Numbered from the stretch's first letter, positions 16,913-26,777 are shown. The stretch is 50,698 bases of DNA from Bacteroidota bacterium (GCA_023399595.1 JAEWOR010000029.1:1-50698); one strand, 5' to 3'. Notes: a model not told the origin generated them from the letters alone. Made by a program: numbers and translations.

Positions 16913-16994
16913 TAGATTTAGGCGATACTCTTAATCATTTGGTTAAAAAATTATAATATTGCTTAAAATCATAGATTTGATATGAAATTATCAT

Positions 16995-17002
16995 TAATTT
17001 TG
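16995..17002 (+). promoter_or_regulatory. -7 element of the DUF4920 gene
   Basis: TAATTTTG, 15 nt before the ATG; the divergent permease promoter lies about 80 nt away. Confidence 0.45.
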
Positions 17003-17017
17003 GAAAAAATTTAAAAC

Positions 17018-17524
17018 ATGAAATTAAAAGCAATTTTATTTTTGACAGCAATAGGATTTTCCACTGTTGCATTTGCACAAGAAACTAAAAAAGCAGGTCC
17101 TCCAGCTGGTAATGCTTTAGTAGGAGATGTTTATGGTGGTGGAATTTCTAGCAAGGCTGAGAAAAAAGCTGTTTCTACTTCGCAAGTAATTAAGCAACTT
17201 AATAAAGATAAAGAACTGAAAGATATCGCTGTAAAAGGAAAAGTGATAGATGTTTGTGATAAAAAAGGTTGTTGGTTTACTGTAGAAACTGAAGATAAAA
17301 GCAGATTTTTCGTAAAAATGCAAGATTATGCTTTCTTTGTACCAACTGCTCTTGAAGGAAAAGAAGTGGTTCTAGAGGGTACAGCTAAACTAAAAGAAGT
17401 TTCAGTGGATGAATTAAAACATTATGCTGAAGATGCTAAAAAACCTCAAGCGGAAATTGATGCTATTACAAAACCTGGTATGGAAACAAGATTTGTAGCT
17501 ACAGGGATTAAAGTAGTAAAATAA
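17018..17524 (+). CDS. DUF4920 domain-containing secreted protein
   Basis: 168 residues, signal peptide (1-20, ending AFA), then a glycine-rich GDVYGGGISS stretch and an OB-fold-like core with VKGKVIDVCDKKGCWFTV, cysteines 80 and 85. This is the pattern of DUF4920, a periplasmic family common in Bacteroidota with no established function. The CxxxxC pair next to tryptophan could bind a metal or form a disulfide. It is monocistronic with a very strong terminator. Confidence 0.85.
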   Translation: MKLKAILFLTAIGFSTVAFAQETKKAGPPAGNALVGDVYGGGISSKAEKKAVSTSQVIKQLNKDKELKDIAVKGKVIDVCDKKGCWFTVETEDKSRFFVKMQDYAFFVPTALEGKEVVLEGTAKLKEVSVDELKHYAEDAKKPQAEIDAITKPGMETRFVATGIKVVK

Positions 17525-17541
17525 TAAAGAATCATCTTTGG

Positions 17542-17580
17542 AAAAAGAGCCGCGGCAACTTTGTTGCCGCGGCTCTTTTT
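17542..17580 (+). terminator. GC-rich terminator of the DUF4920 gene
   Basis: Perfect 18-bp arms (17542-17559, 17563-17580) around a TTT loop; the core AGAGCCGCGGCAAC is strikingly GC-rich for this genome, and a T-run follows. Confidence 0.9.
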
Positions 17581-17806
17581 TTATTTATTTTTTAGATAGC
17601 TTAAAATAAAATCCACCCCAATGATATTCAATATTCATTGAAAGGTTTTTAAGCTAATTTTTCAGAAAGGAGTCTTCTTTTCAAAATGCATCTCGAAGAC
17701 CTATTTACAAAAATAAAACTGAGATAATGAAGAATCATTTTTGTATCAGTTGTTATTCTCAATTGATAGTTTTGAAAACAATATTCATTCAGTTTCCACA
17801 AAAAGA
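17581..17806. other. Gene-free stretch downstream of ccsBA
   Basis: No annotated gene. On the minus strand, the ccsBA reading frame stays open after its TAA for 78 codons (17885 down to 17652) before TAA at 17649-17651. The predicted peptide has no recognisable domain and only one internal ATG. It could be chance or a decayed coding sequence. Confidence 0.35.
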
Positions 17807-17866
17807 AAGAGTCAATATTTAACCTGATATGATGATACTCATAAGTGAAGTTAAATATTGACTCTT
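17807..17866 (-). terminator. Long inverted repeat behind ccsBA, probable terminator
   Basis: Perfect 17-bp arms, AAGAGTCAATATTTAAC (17807-17823) and its complement (17850-17866), around a 26-nt loop. On the minus strand it starts 20 nt after the ccsBA stop and is followed by a T-rich stretch, consistent with termination, although stem and loop are longer than in usual terminators. Confidence 0.55.
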
Positions 17867-17885
17867 GTATTTTAAAGTCTAATTT

Positions 17886-20800
17886 TTATTTTTTAGACAA
17901 TGCTCTAAATTTAAAATAAGAAACTAATGCTAAAATAACCATCGTGGAGAATCCTATATATACCCAAGCTGGAACAGGAACTGGATCACCAGCAGCATAA
18001 GAGTGCAATCCGCTTAAATAATAATTCACCCCAAAATAAGTCATAACCATAGAACAGAAAGCAAACATGGTTGCTACATGGAACGCCCATCTGCTTCTTA
18101 AACCAGGAACTAATCTCATGTGTAATACAAATGCATATACCATAATTGAGATGAACGCCCAAGTTTCTTTTGGATCCCAGCTCCAATATCTACCCCAAGA
18201 TTCATTGGCCCAAATTCCACCTAAGAAGTTTCCTACAGTAAGTGCAAATAACCCAATAGTTAAAGACATTTCAGAAACAATAGCTAATTCTTTTAATGTA
18301 GTATCGTGATGCTTTTTATAAAGAGGTTTATTTGAAATAATAAAGAAGATTAAGGAGATAACCGCAATAATCATGGAGAGTGCAAAGAAACCATAACTTG
18401 ATACAATAATGGCAACGTGTATAATTAACCAATAAGATTTAAGAACTGGTACAAGAGGTGTAATTTGCGGGTTCAAAGCTGAACCACCATGAGCAAATCC
18501 CATCATAATAACAGCCACCATAAATCCTGCTGCTGGAATAAGTGCATTTGAGTTTCTATACAATACTAAACCTGCCGTAATTCCTACCCAAGAGATGAAA
18601 ATAATAGCTTCGTACCCATTACTCCAAGGAGCGTGACCCGATAAATACCATCTTGCAATTAGTCCTAAGAAATGACAAATATATCCTATAACACCAATTC
18701 CAATAAGAGTTTTAATAACAACACTTAAAATTCTACTTGGTTTAAACAATTCTACGAATCCTAAAATAAGAAGTAAACCTCCAATTAAAGTATAGAAAAT
18801 TAAAAGTTTAAAGTTCAGGTTTACTTTATTGGAGAAAATCTCTAAATCTACCTTAGTTTCAGAAGGAACTACACTTTTCCCCCATTTTTGTTGGTAGTTA
18901 GATAAATTTTTAAGTTCTGCATCAGCTTTAGACCAGTTCCCTGTTTGCTTAGCTTCTAAAACACTGTAAAAATAAGGTCCCATTACTTTCTGAGAATTTT
19001 CATCAGGCTGTAAATTTTGGTCCAACCATGAATTCCATGTGTGATTAGGATCATTAGGAACAGGAACAATTCTTAAAAATTGACCGCTAAAAAATTCATT
19101 AAAAGCTTGAACTCTATCATTTAAATCAATAACCGCTAAATCGTACTTACTTTGTTCGGCTGGTTTTTTAGCAAAGGCAATATTAAAATCGTTTTCTAGA
19201 ATATAATGCATTGCTCCGGTTCTTTTATCTATAGGGAATAGATTAATTAAAGAAGTATAACCATCTGCATTAGCATTTACCTTTTTCTTAAGCAAATCTC
19301 CACCTTCGCTCACTTTTATAAGAGGAACCATCGTCCAAGATTCTGGATCTGTATTTACAGATAAAAACCATTGATTAGCTGTTAAAAACTTCCCTTCAGA
19401 ACCCTTAAATTTATCACTTTTGTATAATTTCCTTAGAACATCTAAAGCTTGAGTGTTAATAGGAACAATTCTACCTTCATAGTTTTGCACCAATAATCTT
19501 GCAAACTTATCAGCGTGTTCTACGGTAATTTTATTTCTTCCAATAATGTCATCCGCAGAAATCACTGTCATTGTAGACATTGCTCTTGCAGAAGAATTTT
19601 GTTCAGATTTTTCTACTTGAGTTGTTGGTTTTGAAGTGTCAACAACACTAGTTTCTTGGTTGTGACTGTGGGCTCCTTTTCCTGTACCATCCGTTCCATG
19701 CATGTCAATTTCTTGAGCATTTAAGCCTAAAGACAATAATAATGCAATAATAGTTGTCATTCTCTTTTTGTTGACATCTTTTAATAATTTATTAAGCTTC
19801 CAGAAGTGAGAACCTTTCCAAAAGAAAGTAACAAACATCCCTCCGAAAAGTAAAGCATAACCAATATAAGAGATTAAAGTTCCCCACCAGTCGTGGTTTA
19901 CCGAAAGTACAGTTCCCATTCTATCAGGATCAAAACTCGCTTGGAAAAATCTGTAACCTTTATGGTTCAAAACGTGGTTCATATATATTTTATAAGGAGT
20001 TTCTTTACCTTCATCAATAACCTTTACATGACTCTCATAAGCACTTGGAGAAGAACTTCCTGGGTAAGTTTCCATTACGAAATCATCTAATTTTAAAGAG
20101 AAAGGTGTAGTATAAACTTTAGGACCAAAACCTAACATTACATTCATACCATCAATGGTAATTTGTTTGTAGGCGTTAGGATTATTTTTTTCTACAGAAA
20201 GTTCTACTATTTGATTGGTTTTAGGACCTTGAACTTCCACTTTTAACATGTCTGGAACTTCTTTGTCTTTATTTTTATCGCCTTCAAAAGCTTTTAAGTC
20301 GCCTTTTTTCATTCCTTCAGGAACTACTAATTTCAATTCGTTGATAGAATATAAACTTCTTAACACCAAAGGTTGAAATTCATCTTTCTTAGTTGCTCCT
20401 GTTGCTTGTGTTGCCATCGTCATAAAACTAGCATCAACAGGAGTTTTAATCATAATTTCTCCACCTTCTTTCTTAAACTCTACAGCACCATCAATATTTC
20501 TGTTGAAGGTTACTAAAGTTCCGTTGATAGATTTGGCTTCACCAGATTTTAAGTAAATATTCTGTCTTCCGTTTTCAGCTGTAGATACCAAATGCAGATA
20601 TTCTGCACCTTTAGCATTAGGAACTAAAGAGTCTTTTTTTCTTTGAACAAATTCCTTGGTTACAACTTTTACTTTTTTACCATGGTAATCATAAGTAGCT
20701 TTAAAATCTTTATGCAATGGCGACATTAAATAAGGAATATCCTGATAATTCAAAATATCTCCTTTCTCTTCAATCTGAATTTTAAAGAATTGTTTGTCTG

Positions 20801-21149
20801 TAATAATTTCGTTGGAGGATTCTCCTTCACGGATATGCATGATCCCTTCAAAACTAATATATCGGGTGATTGCACCTCCAATAAATATTAAAATAAATGC
20901 CAAGTGGAAAACCAAAACAGGCCATTTTTCTCTTCTCCAAAGACGATATCTACCAATATTACCAATGAAATTGATAATTAATAAAAACATAATAAACTCA
21001 AACCATTTGGCTTCATAAATTAATGCTTTTGCAGTAGGTGTTCCATAATCATTTTCTAAAAACGTTGCATACGCCATTGCTATTGCAAAAATCAATAACA
21101 ATACAGCCATCGTCCTTGTTGATATAAGAATATTCTGTATTTTCCTCAT
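17886..21149 (-). CDS. ccsBA: Fused ResB-CcsA cytochrome c biogenesis protein
   Basis: 1087 residues. The N-terminal part is ResB-like (membrane segments near 13-30, 48-65 and 80-98, then a large periplasmic domain and another segment near 420). The C-terminal third is CcsA-like with multiple helices and the heme-handling WWD-type motif WGRYWSWDPKETW at 985-997. In between lies a hydrophilic region of about 290 residues after a second signal-like helix (near 467-478). System II CcsBA exports heme and attaches it to apocytochromes c at CxxCH sites, so it would mature the two-heme subunit of the oxidase encoded at 32877-33869. Single gene, divergent from ftsK. Confidence 0.93.
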   Translation of the reverse strand: MRKIQNILISTRTMAVLLLIFAIAMAYATFLENDYGTPTAKALIYEAKWFEFIMFLLIINFIGNIGRYRLWRREKWPVLVFHLAFILIFIGGAITRYISFEGIMHIREGESSNEIITDKQFFKIQIEEKGDILNYQDIPYLMSPLHKDFKATYDYHGKKVKVVTKEFVQRKKDSLVPNAKGAEYLHLVSTAENGRQNIYLKSGEAKSINGTLVTFNRNIDGAVEFKKEGGEIMIKTPVDASFMTMATQATGATKKDEFQPLVLRSLYSINELKLVVPEGMKKGDLKAFEGDKNKDKEVPDMLKVEVQGPKTNQIVELSVEKNNPNAYKQITIDGMNVMLGFGPKVYTTPFSLKLDDFVMETYPGSSSPSAYESHVKVIDEGKETPYKIYMNHVLNHKGYRFFQASFDPDRMGTVLSVNHDWWGTLISYIGYALLFGGMFVTFFWKGSHFWKLNKLLKDVNKKRMTTIIALLLSLGLNAQEIDMHGTDGTGKGAHSHNQETSVVDTSKPTTQVEKSEQNSSARAMSTMTVISADDIIGRNKITVEHADKFARLLVQNYEGRIVPINTQALDVLRKLYKSDKFKGSEGKFLTANQWFLSVNTDPESWTMVPLIKVSEGGDLLKKKVNANADGYTSLINLFPIDKRTGAMHYILENDFNIAFAKKPAEQSKYDLAVIDLNDRVQAFNEFFSGQFLRIVPVPNDPNHTWNSWLDQNLQPDENSQKVMGPYFYSVLEAKQTGNWSKADAELKNLSNYQQKWGKSVVPSETKVDLEIFSNKVNLNFKLLIFYTLIGGLLLILGFVELFKPSRILSVVIKTLIGIGVIGYICHFLGLIARWYLSGHAPWSNGYEAIIFISWVGITAGLVLYRNSNALIPAAGFMVAVIMMGFAHGGSALNPQITPLVPVLKSYWLIIHVAIIVSSYGFFALSMIIAVISLIFFIISNKPLYKKHHDTTLKELAIVSEMSLTIGLFALTVGNFLGGIWANESWGRYWSWDPKETWAFISIMVYAFVLHMRLVPGLRSRWAFHVATMFAFCSMVMTYFGVNYYLSGLHSYAAGDPVPVPAWVYIGFSTMVILALVSYFKFRALSKK

Positions 21150-21167
21150 AATTTTTTAGTTGACATG

Positions 21168-21201
21168 CAAAAATAAGGATGATAATTCAAAAGTAAGGCA
21201 A
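21168..21201 (-). promoter_or_regulatory. Promoter of ccsBA
   Basis: On the minus strand TATTTTTG (21168-21175) with TTG (21199-21201), spacing 23 nt, at the upper limit of the consensus. The -7 box is 18 nt from the ATG. Confidence 0.45.
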
Positions 21202-21459
21202 AAAAAACTGTTTTTTATCATCTTTATTTTTATCAAGAATTAATATAAATGACTAAAACATTGGTAGTTATTATTAAAAAATAGATAAAAACCAACCTAG
21301 TTTTTAAAGATTATTATTTATTTTTATTATTATTTAACTATAATATGATAGAAATATCCTATAATCAACCATTATAATATAAAGACTTCAACAAAAAAAA
21401 TCCATTAAGTTTATAAAAATAAACTTTTGAAGAGCATTAAGTTTTATCATCAAAAACAT
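21202..21459. other. Divergent intergenic region between ccsBA and ftsK
   Basis: Very AT-rich, with no supported gene. It holds promoters at both ends; nothing else was recognised within it. Confidence 0.4.
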
Positions 21460-21467
21460 TAAATTTG
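21460..21467 (+). promoter_or_regulatory. -7 element of ftsK
   Basis: TAAATTTG, ending 13 nt before the ftsK ATG, which gives a very short leader. Confidence 0.45.
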
Positions 21468-21480
21468 CCCAGATTAAATT

Positions 21481-24012
21481 ATGGACAAGAAAACACAAAC
21501 AAAAACTCAGGAAATCCCTGATAACAGCAAAATTTTATCAAAACCTAGAATATTTTTTGGTTTAACATTTTTATTATTTTCCGTAGTACTTTGCTTATCT
21601 TTTATTTCATATTTAATGAATTGGAAAGCAGACCAAAGTCAGGAAGGTACCATGATGGATAAAGCCATTAAATCCTCTAATATTTTTGGAAAAGTGGGCG
21701 ATTGGCTCGGTAATATTTTTATTTTCAAAAGTATTGGAGTTACTGCATTTATCGTAGCTTTTTTATTCTTTGTTTTCGGAACAATTATTCTTAAGAAAAA
21801 AATCTTCAAACCTTGGAAAACCGTTGGTCATTCCTTATTCTTTATTTGTTGGCTTCCTATTTTTTTAGGAGCAGTTACCAAAGGACAAGGCGTTTTAAGC
21901 GGTGTTTACGGTTACCAAATTATGGATTTTTTAAATGCCATTATTGGTACTGTTGGTTTATGGTTGGTGTTGTTTTCTAGTATTGCTTTATATTTTATTC
22001 TTGAATTCAACCTTCGTCCAAGTGCTATTAAGAAAAAAATAAATGATATTAATGAAAATACTGTTGGAAAAGTAAAATCTCTACTTCCAAATTCAGAAAA
22101 GGAATTTGAAGCGGATGAAGAATTAGAAGAAATGCTTGAGGACAACACCAAAACTGAAGAAAAAGAAATTGGAAAACCTCTTAATGTAAAAGTTACAGAA
22201 AATTTCAAATCTCAAGAAGAACCCGTTTCTGTTCCAAAAGGTTTCCCAGAAGTTGCAATTCAAACTCCTGCAAGCTCAGAAGTGAATACCATTGTTACTC
22301 CAAACCAAACTTCTTATGAGGAGAAAGTAGAGAACACGCCAATCAACCTTGATGTTGAAACTAAATTTACAGCTCCTACAAATTCAGTAAAAAAAGAAAC
22401 ACCTTCTTCTGAAGATATTAAATTCAATGTGGAAGTGGCAACTGAAGTGGAAGTATTGGATGATATTGATAAAAAATCTCAAGAGTTAGTAGAAAAACAT
22501 GGTCTTTACGATCATAAATTAGATTTAGCAAATTTCCAAATGCCTTCTATTAATTTATTAAGAGATTATGGTAACGAAGAAATCTCTATTAACAAAGAAG
22601 AATTAGAAGAAAATAAAAATAAAATTGTTGGTTTATTAAAGAATTTCAATGTTGGAATTTCTGAAATTAAAGCAACCATTGGACCAACAGTTACTTTATA
22701 CGAAATTGTTCCAGAAGCGGGAATTCGTGTTGCAGCTATTAAAAAACTTCAAGATGATATCGCATTGAATCTTTCTGCATTAGGAATTAGAATTATTGCT
22801 CCAATGCCAGGAAAAGGAACCATTGGAATTGAAGTTCCAAGAAAAAACCCAACCATGGTTTCTATGCGTTCGGTAATTGCTTCTCAAAAATTTCAAAATA
22901 CAGATATGGATTTGCCAGTGGTCTTCGGTAAAACCATTTCCAATGAAGTTTTCATGGCGGATTTAGCAAAAATGCCTCACCTTTTAATGGCAGGAGCAAC
23001 CGGACAAGGAAAATCTGTGGGTATTAATGCTATCTTAACTTCCCTACTTTACAAAAAACATCCTAGCGAATTGAAATTTGTAATGGTGGATCCTAAAAAG
23101 GTAGAGCTTTCTTTATACTCAAAAATTGAAAGACATTATTTAGCAAAACTTCCAGATACTGACGAAGCTATTATTACAGACACTCACAAAGTAATTAACA
23201 CGCTTAATTCACTTTGTATCGAGATGGATACTCGTTACGATTTATTGAAAAATGCTTTCTGTAAAAATCTTAAAGAGTACAATAAAAAATTCAGTGAGAG
23301 AAAACTAAATCCAGAAAACGGGCACCGTTTTTTACCATATATCGTTTTAGTGGTGGACGAGTTTGCTGATTTAATTATGACTGCAGGTAAAGAAGTGGAA
23401 TTACCAATCGCCAGATTAGCACAGTTAGCTAGAGCGGTAGGAATTCACTTAATTGTAGCCACACAAAGACCATCTGTAAACGTAATTACTGGGATGATTA
23501 AAGCTAACTTCCCTGCAAGAGCCGCCTTTAGAGTAATTTCTTCTGTAGATTCAAGAACTATTTTAGATTCTCCAGGTGCAGATCAATTAATTGGTAAAGG
23601 AGATATGCTGTATTTCAATGGTAACGAAATTCTAAGACTTCAGTGTGCATTTGTAGATACTCCAGAGGTGGAAAAAATTGCCGAATTTATTGGTGAACAA
23701 AAAGGTTATCCTTCTGCATTTATGCTTCCTGAATATTCTTCCGAAGAAACAACAAGCACAGCAGGAACTTTTGATCCAAACGAGAAAGATGCCCTATTTG
23801 AAGACGCTGCAAGAATAGTAGTGGGAACTCAACAAGGTTCAACTTCAATGTTGCAAAGACAATTGAAATTGGGATACAACAGAGCAGGAAGAATTATGGA
23901 TCAACTAGAAGCCAGTGGCGTTGTGGGAGCTTTTAATGGCGCTAAAGCCAGAGAAGTTCTTATTAGCGATCTCAACTCTTTGGAACATTTTTTGGAAGAA
24001 CTTAAGAAATAG
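21481..24012 (+). CDS. ftsK: DNA translocase FtsK
   Basis: 843 residues: four membrane helices (about 25-45, 85-103, 115-132, 152-175), an acidic, low-complexity linker (about 205-340), and an FtsK/SpoIIIE motor with Walker A GATGQGKS at 505-512, Walker B in VLVVDEFADLIM, and a C-terminal gamma winged-helix domain (about 775-843) ending in a TSMLQRQLKLGYNRAGRIMD-like stretch. FtsK moves chromosome termini and activates XerCD recombination at the septum. The linker is short compared with E. coli. The gene is followed by a LolA-like and an LptF/G gene. Confidence 0.96.
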   Translation: MDKKTQTKTQEIPDNSKILSKPRIFFGLTFLLFSVVLCLSFISYLMNWKADQSQEGTMMDKAIKSSNIFGKVGDWLGNIFIFKSIGVTAFIVAFLFFVFGTIILKKKIFKPWKTVGHSLFFICWLPIFLGAVTKGQGVLSGVYGYQIMDFLNAIIGTVGLWLVLFSSIALYFILEFNLRPSAIKKKINDINENTVGKVKSLLPNSEKEFEADEELEEMLEDNTKTEEKEIGKPLNVKVTENFKSQEEPVSVPKGFPEVAIQTPASSEVNTIVTPNQTSYEEKVENTPINLDVETKFTAPTNSVKKETPSSEDIKFNVEVATEVEVLDDIDKKSQELVEKHGLYDHKLDLANFQMPSINLLRDYGNEEISINKEELEENKNKIVGLLKNFNVGISEIKATIGPTVTLYEIVPEAGIRVAAIKKLQDDIALNLSALGIRIIAPMPGKGTIGIEVPRKNPTMVSMRSVIASQKFQNTDMDLPVVFGKTISNEVFMADLAKMPHLLMAGATGQGKSVGINAILTSLLYKKHPSELKFVMVDPKKVELSLYSKIERHYLAKLPDTDEAIITDTHKVINTLNSLCIEMDTRYDLLKNAFCKNLKEYNKKFSERKLNPENGHRFLPYIVLVVDEFADLIMTAGKEVELPIARLAQLARAVGIHLIVATQRPSVNVITGMIKANFPARAAFRVISSVDSRTILDSPGADQLIGKGDMLYFNGNEILRLQCAFVDTPEVEKIAEFIGEQKGYPSAFMLPEYSSEETTSTAGTFDPNEKDALFEDAARIVVGTQQGSTSMLQRQLKLGYNRAGRIMDQLEASGVVGAFNGAKAREVLISDLNSLEHFLEELKK

Positions 24013-24118
24013 GCGTTAGTTGACAATTATAGGTTTATATTCATTGATAGCAAATAGATCATTTTTAACTTAATGTCCAAAAAATAATCATAAAAAAGAG
24101 AACAAATTTTATAATAAA

Positions 24119-24766
24119 ATGAAAACATTATTTACGAAAATCCTTGCGGGAAGTTTATTGGTTGGAGCTGTAGGTTTTTCTTATGCTCAAAAAATTGATG
24201 CAAAAGCTAAAAAAATATTAGACGAAATTACAGCTAACTATAATTCTAAAGATAATTCTTATTTCAAATTTTCTTTCGGCACAGGAACTAACGGACAAGT
24301 TACCAAAACAGAACCAGGTATTTTTTATTCTGCAGGAACAAAATACAGATTAAAAATTATGGAAACTGAGCAAATTTTTGATGGTAATAAAATTTACAAT
24401 ATCAATCAGGAAGATATGGAAGTTACAGTAGCTAAACCCAATTCTTCTGATGCTATGTTCTCCCCTATTAATTATCTTACGACTTATAGAAAAGACTATA
24501 ACGTAACTTATAATGGTAAAAAAACGGTAAACGGAGTGAATACTGATTTCATAAAATTAACCCCTGTAAAAAATAATGGCTTAAAACATGTTTACCTTTT
24601 TGTAGATTCAGCAAAAAAACAAATGGTAAAATTGGAGCAATTTGGAACGAATAAAGATGTAGCTGTAATTGCCATTAAAGAATATAAAGAAAATCAAAAT
24701 TTAGATCCTAAAATGTTTAGTTTTAGCAAGTCTGATTATAAAGATTTTTTAATTACTGAACTTTAA
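24119..24766 (+). CDS. LolA-like outer-membrane lipoprotein carrier
   Basis: 215 residues with signal peptide (1-23, ending SYA) and a LolA/LolB-type half-barrel: amphipathic helix KIDAKAKKILDEITANYNS, then strands including FYSAGTKYRLKIMETEQIFDGNKIY. LolA carries outer-membrane lipoproteins across the periplasm. Order ftsK, lolA, lptF/G is common in Flavobacteriia. There is a 106-nt gap after ftsK. Confidence 0.85.
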   Translation: MKTLFTKILAGSLLVGAVGFSYAQKIDAKAKKILDEITANYNSKDNSYFKFSFGTGTNGQVTKTEPGIFYSAGTKYRLKIMETEQIFDGNKIYNINQEDMEVTVAKPNSSDAMFSPINYLTTYRKDYNVTYNGKKTVNGVNTDFIKLTPVKNNGLKHVYLFVDSAKKQMVKLEQFGTNKDVAVIAIKEYKENQNLDPKMFSFSKSDYKDFLITEL

Positions 24767-24787
24767 TTCATAAAATTATTTAAAAAT

Positions 24788-24819
24788 AAAAAGCCGCAAA
24801 CTAATCTTTGTGGCTTTTT
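24788..24819 (+). terminator. Terminator after the LolA-like gene
   Basis: AAAAAGCCGCAAA (24788-24800) and TTTGTGGCTTTTT (24807-24819) pair along 13 positions with one G-T, around a 6-nt loop, and end in a T-run. Confidence 0.7.
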
Positions 24820-24822
24820 GCT

Positions 24823-24830
24823 TATTTTTG
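24823..24830 (+). promoter_or_regulatory. Possible -7 element just before the LptF/G gene
   Basis: TATTTTTG fits TAnnTTTG but ends only 4 nt before the ATG at 24835, so transcription starting there would give an almost leaderless mRNA. No TTG at the proper -33 distance. Confidence 0.3.
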
Positions 24831-24834
24831 GGGC

Positions 24835-26295
24835 ATGTTTAAAATATTAGACCGATATATTATAAAAACCTTTTTCGGACCGTTTTTGTTTATATTCAGT
24901 GTGTTGTTTTTCATCTTTATTGTGAACATCATTTGGATTCAACTTGGACAGTTTATGGGAAAAGGATTAAGCTATTGGCAAATCCTTAAGCTCCTTTTCT
25001 ATTACGGTGTTACCGTTATTAGTATGGTAATGCCACTTACCATTTTATTAGCAAGTATAATGACTTTCGGAGAATTTGGTGAGCGATATGAATTAGCCGC
25101 CATGAAAGCCTCTGGAATCTCTCTAACAAGAGTAATGATGCCTCTTTTTGTGGTGAGTTGTTTTTTGGCTTTTATATTGTTTCTTTTTTCCAATAATATT
25201 ATTCCCGATTTTCAAAAAAAAGGGAAAAATATGCTCTTTAATATTGCTAGAACAAAACCTGCACTCAACTTTACACCAGGACAATTTATAGATCAAATTC
25301 CTGGATACTTGGTGAAGTTTGACAAAATACATGGTGAGAACGGCGAAAATATTGAAGGTGTTTTTATTAGAAGAAAAGCCAGCGTTTACGAAAATCAACA
25401 GACCATTGTTGCTAAAAGTGGGAAATTTGTCCCTGCAGCCAATAAAAATTATATAAAACTTCTTTTGTTTAATGGTTATGTAAATGAAGATACTTATGCA
25501 TCAAAAGGAGCTGAAGCAAGACTTAAACAACCCGATCAGGCCATTAAGTTTGATACTTTGGTTTCTCATTTTGACGTGAGTGAACTCATTAATAAAGCCA
25601 TAGAAAAAGAACAAATTACGGATGATTATCGTTTTCAAACTTATGGACAATTAGTAAAAACCATTGATGAGACCAAAAAAGTAAACAGCAAAACATTTGA
25701 CAATCTAAATGTAGAAATGCTATACCAAGCTGTTTCAGCTCCTCTTGCAGCTACTTATAAAAATAGACCTAAACTAGAAGTTAAACAACAAGTAAAATTG
25801 GATACCATTAAAAACAATCAGAAAAAAATGGATGTTTATTTTACGGCTTATCAAAAACTTAATAATCTATCTACGAACATAGAGTCCAGAAATAATGAAC
25901 TTACTCCAACGGTAAAATACATGAATATGATGGTAATTTATCAACAAAGAATCATCTCTTATTCATTCACATGTATTATTTTCTTTTTAATTGGAGCGAG
26001 TTTGGGATCTATTATTAGAAAAGGAGGAATGGGAGTTCCTGTAATTGTAGCCATCGTTATTTTTATTATTTTCTATGTTTTAAACTTGTCCATTGAAAAC
26101 ATTTCGTGGAAAGGAAAACTCAACCCTTATTGGGCGGCATGGATTCCCAATATAGTGTTGCTTCCTTTTGGGTTATGGATGGCGTATAGCGCACTTACAG
26201 ATTCTCAATTATTTGATGTTGAAAAATACAAAACATTCTTCAAACCTATTATTAGTAAGTTTTCTAAAAACAAAGAACATAAAAGATATCAATAA
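24835..26295 (+). CDS. LptF/LptG family permease
   Basis: 486 residues from ATG 24835 (MFKILDRYIIKTF, the typical start of the YjgP/YjgQ family). There are three N-terminal helices (about 12-35, 55-78, 100-122), a large periplasmic beta-jellyroll with a loop and helical insert (about 140-375), and three C-terminal helices. LptF and LptG form the membrane part of the ABC transporter that extracts LPS. F and G cannot be separated by eye. The ORF could be extended to 24808, but that start lies in the terminator. It closes the conserved ftsK-lolA-lptF/G set. Confidence 0.9.
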   Translation: MFKILDRYIIKTFFGPFLFIFSVLFFIFIVNIIWIQLGQFMGKGLSYWQILKLLFYYGVTVISMVMPLTILLASIMTFGEFGERYELAAMKASGISLTRVMMPLFVVSCFLAFILFLFSNNIIPDFQKKGKNMLFNIARTKPALNFTPGQFIDQIPGYLVKFDKIHGENGENIEGVFIRRKASVYENQQTIVAKSGKFVPAANKNYIKLLLFNGYVNEDTYASKGAEARLKQPDQAIKFDTLVSHFDVSELINKAIEKEQITDDYRFQTYGQLVKTIDETKKVNSKTFDNLNVEMLYQAVSAPLAATYKNRPKLEVKQQVKLDTIKNNQKKMDVYFTAYQKLNNLSTNIESRNNELTPTVKYMNMMVIYQQRIISYSFTCIIFFLIGASLGSIIRKGGMGVPVIVAIVIFIIFYVLNLSIENISWKGKLNPYWAAWIPNIVLLPFGLWMAYSALTDSQLFDVEKYKTFFKPIISKFSKNKEHKRYQ

Positions 26296-26299
26296 AGAT

Positions 26300-26772
26300 T
26301 TTGAATCTTTACTGCATCATAAAAAAAATGCGTCTCATAACATAGTTGATTAGGATTCTTTTTATTTTGAACTTAAGAACAATAAAGTTTTTAAAACATT
26401 CTTAAAAGATAATTTCTTCAATTTGCATTATCAACCCCAACCCAATGCACAGCTTATAATTTAGGATTGTTACATCTTTGGAAATTGGTCATAAACCATC
26501 CTGACCAAAAACATTTCGCTTGTGTACATCGTACTCCAAAAGAAAATGACGGAGAGTGGAGATGAATGTTGATTTGCTCAATTATTTTACAATTTTAGTC
26601 TTTTTGTTATCACATTTATTTTTCAATACCCAATTCTTCGTCACACTCCAACCTACTGATTGTGATAGGATGTGCTGTAGGAGTCGGATCAATATGTATC
26701 GCATTGCAAGTTTTCAACCCACTTCGCTCCGTTCTGAATAACAAACGTATTATTATTACAAACAATATATAA
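26300..26772 (+). pseudogene. Decayed gene fragments, family not recognised
   Basis: Consecutive protein-like fragments lie in different plus-strand frames: DSFYFELKNNKVFKTFLKD around 26360-26410, HFACVHRTPKENDGEWR ending with TGA at 26563-26565, MNVDLLNYFTILVFLLSHLFF from 26562, and LLIVIGCAVGVGSICIALQVF from 26653 to TAA at 26770-26772. The last two are membrane-helix-like. Their order and the frame changes suggest one inactivated gene, a soluble domain followed by two helices, but no family is recognised. Confidence 0.45.
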
Positions 26773-26777
26773 TAGAA

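Noticed and set aside
21202..21459. Search for a small RNA or riboswitch between ccsBA and ftsK
   Set aside because: No stable structure or known riboswitch pattern could be seen, only AT-rich divergent promoters.
24808..24834. Longer start for the LptF/G gene
   Set aside because: It falls in the terminator of the preceding gene; the family starts at MFKILDRYI.
26300..26772. Fragments considered as a transposase
   Set aside because: The readable parts look like a soluble domain plus membrane helices and match no transposase motif known to me.
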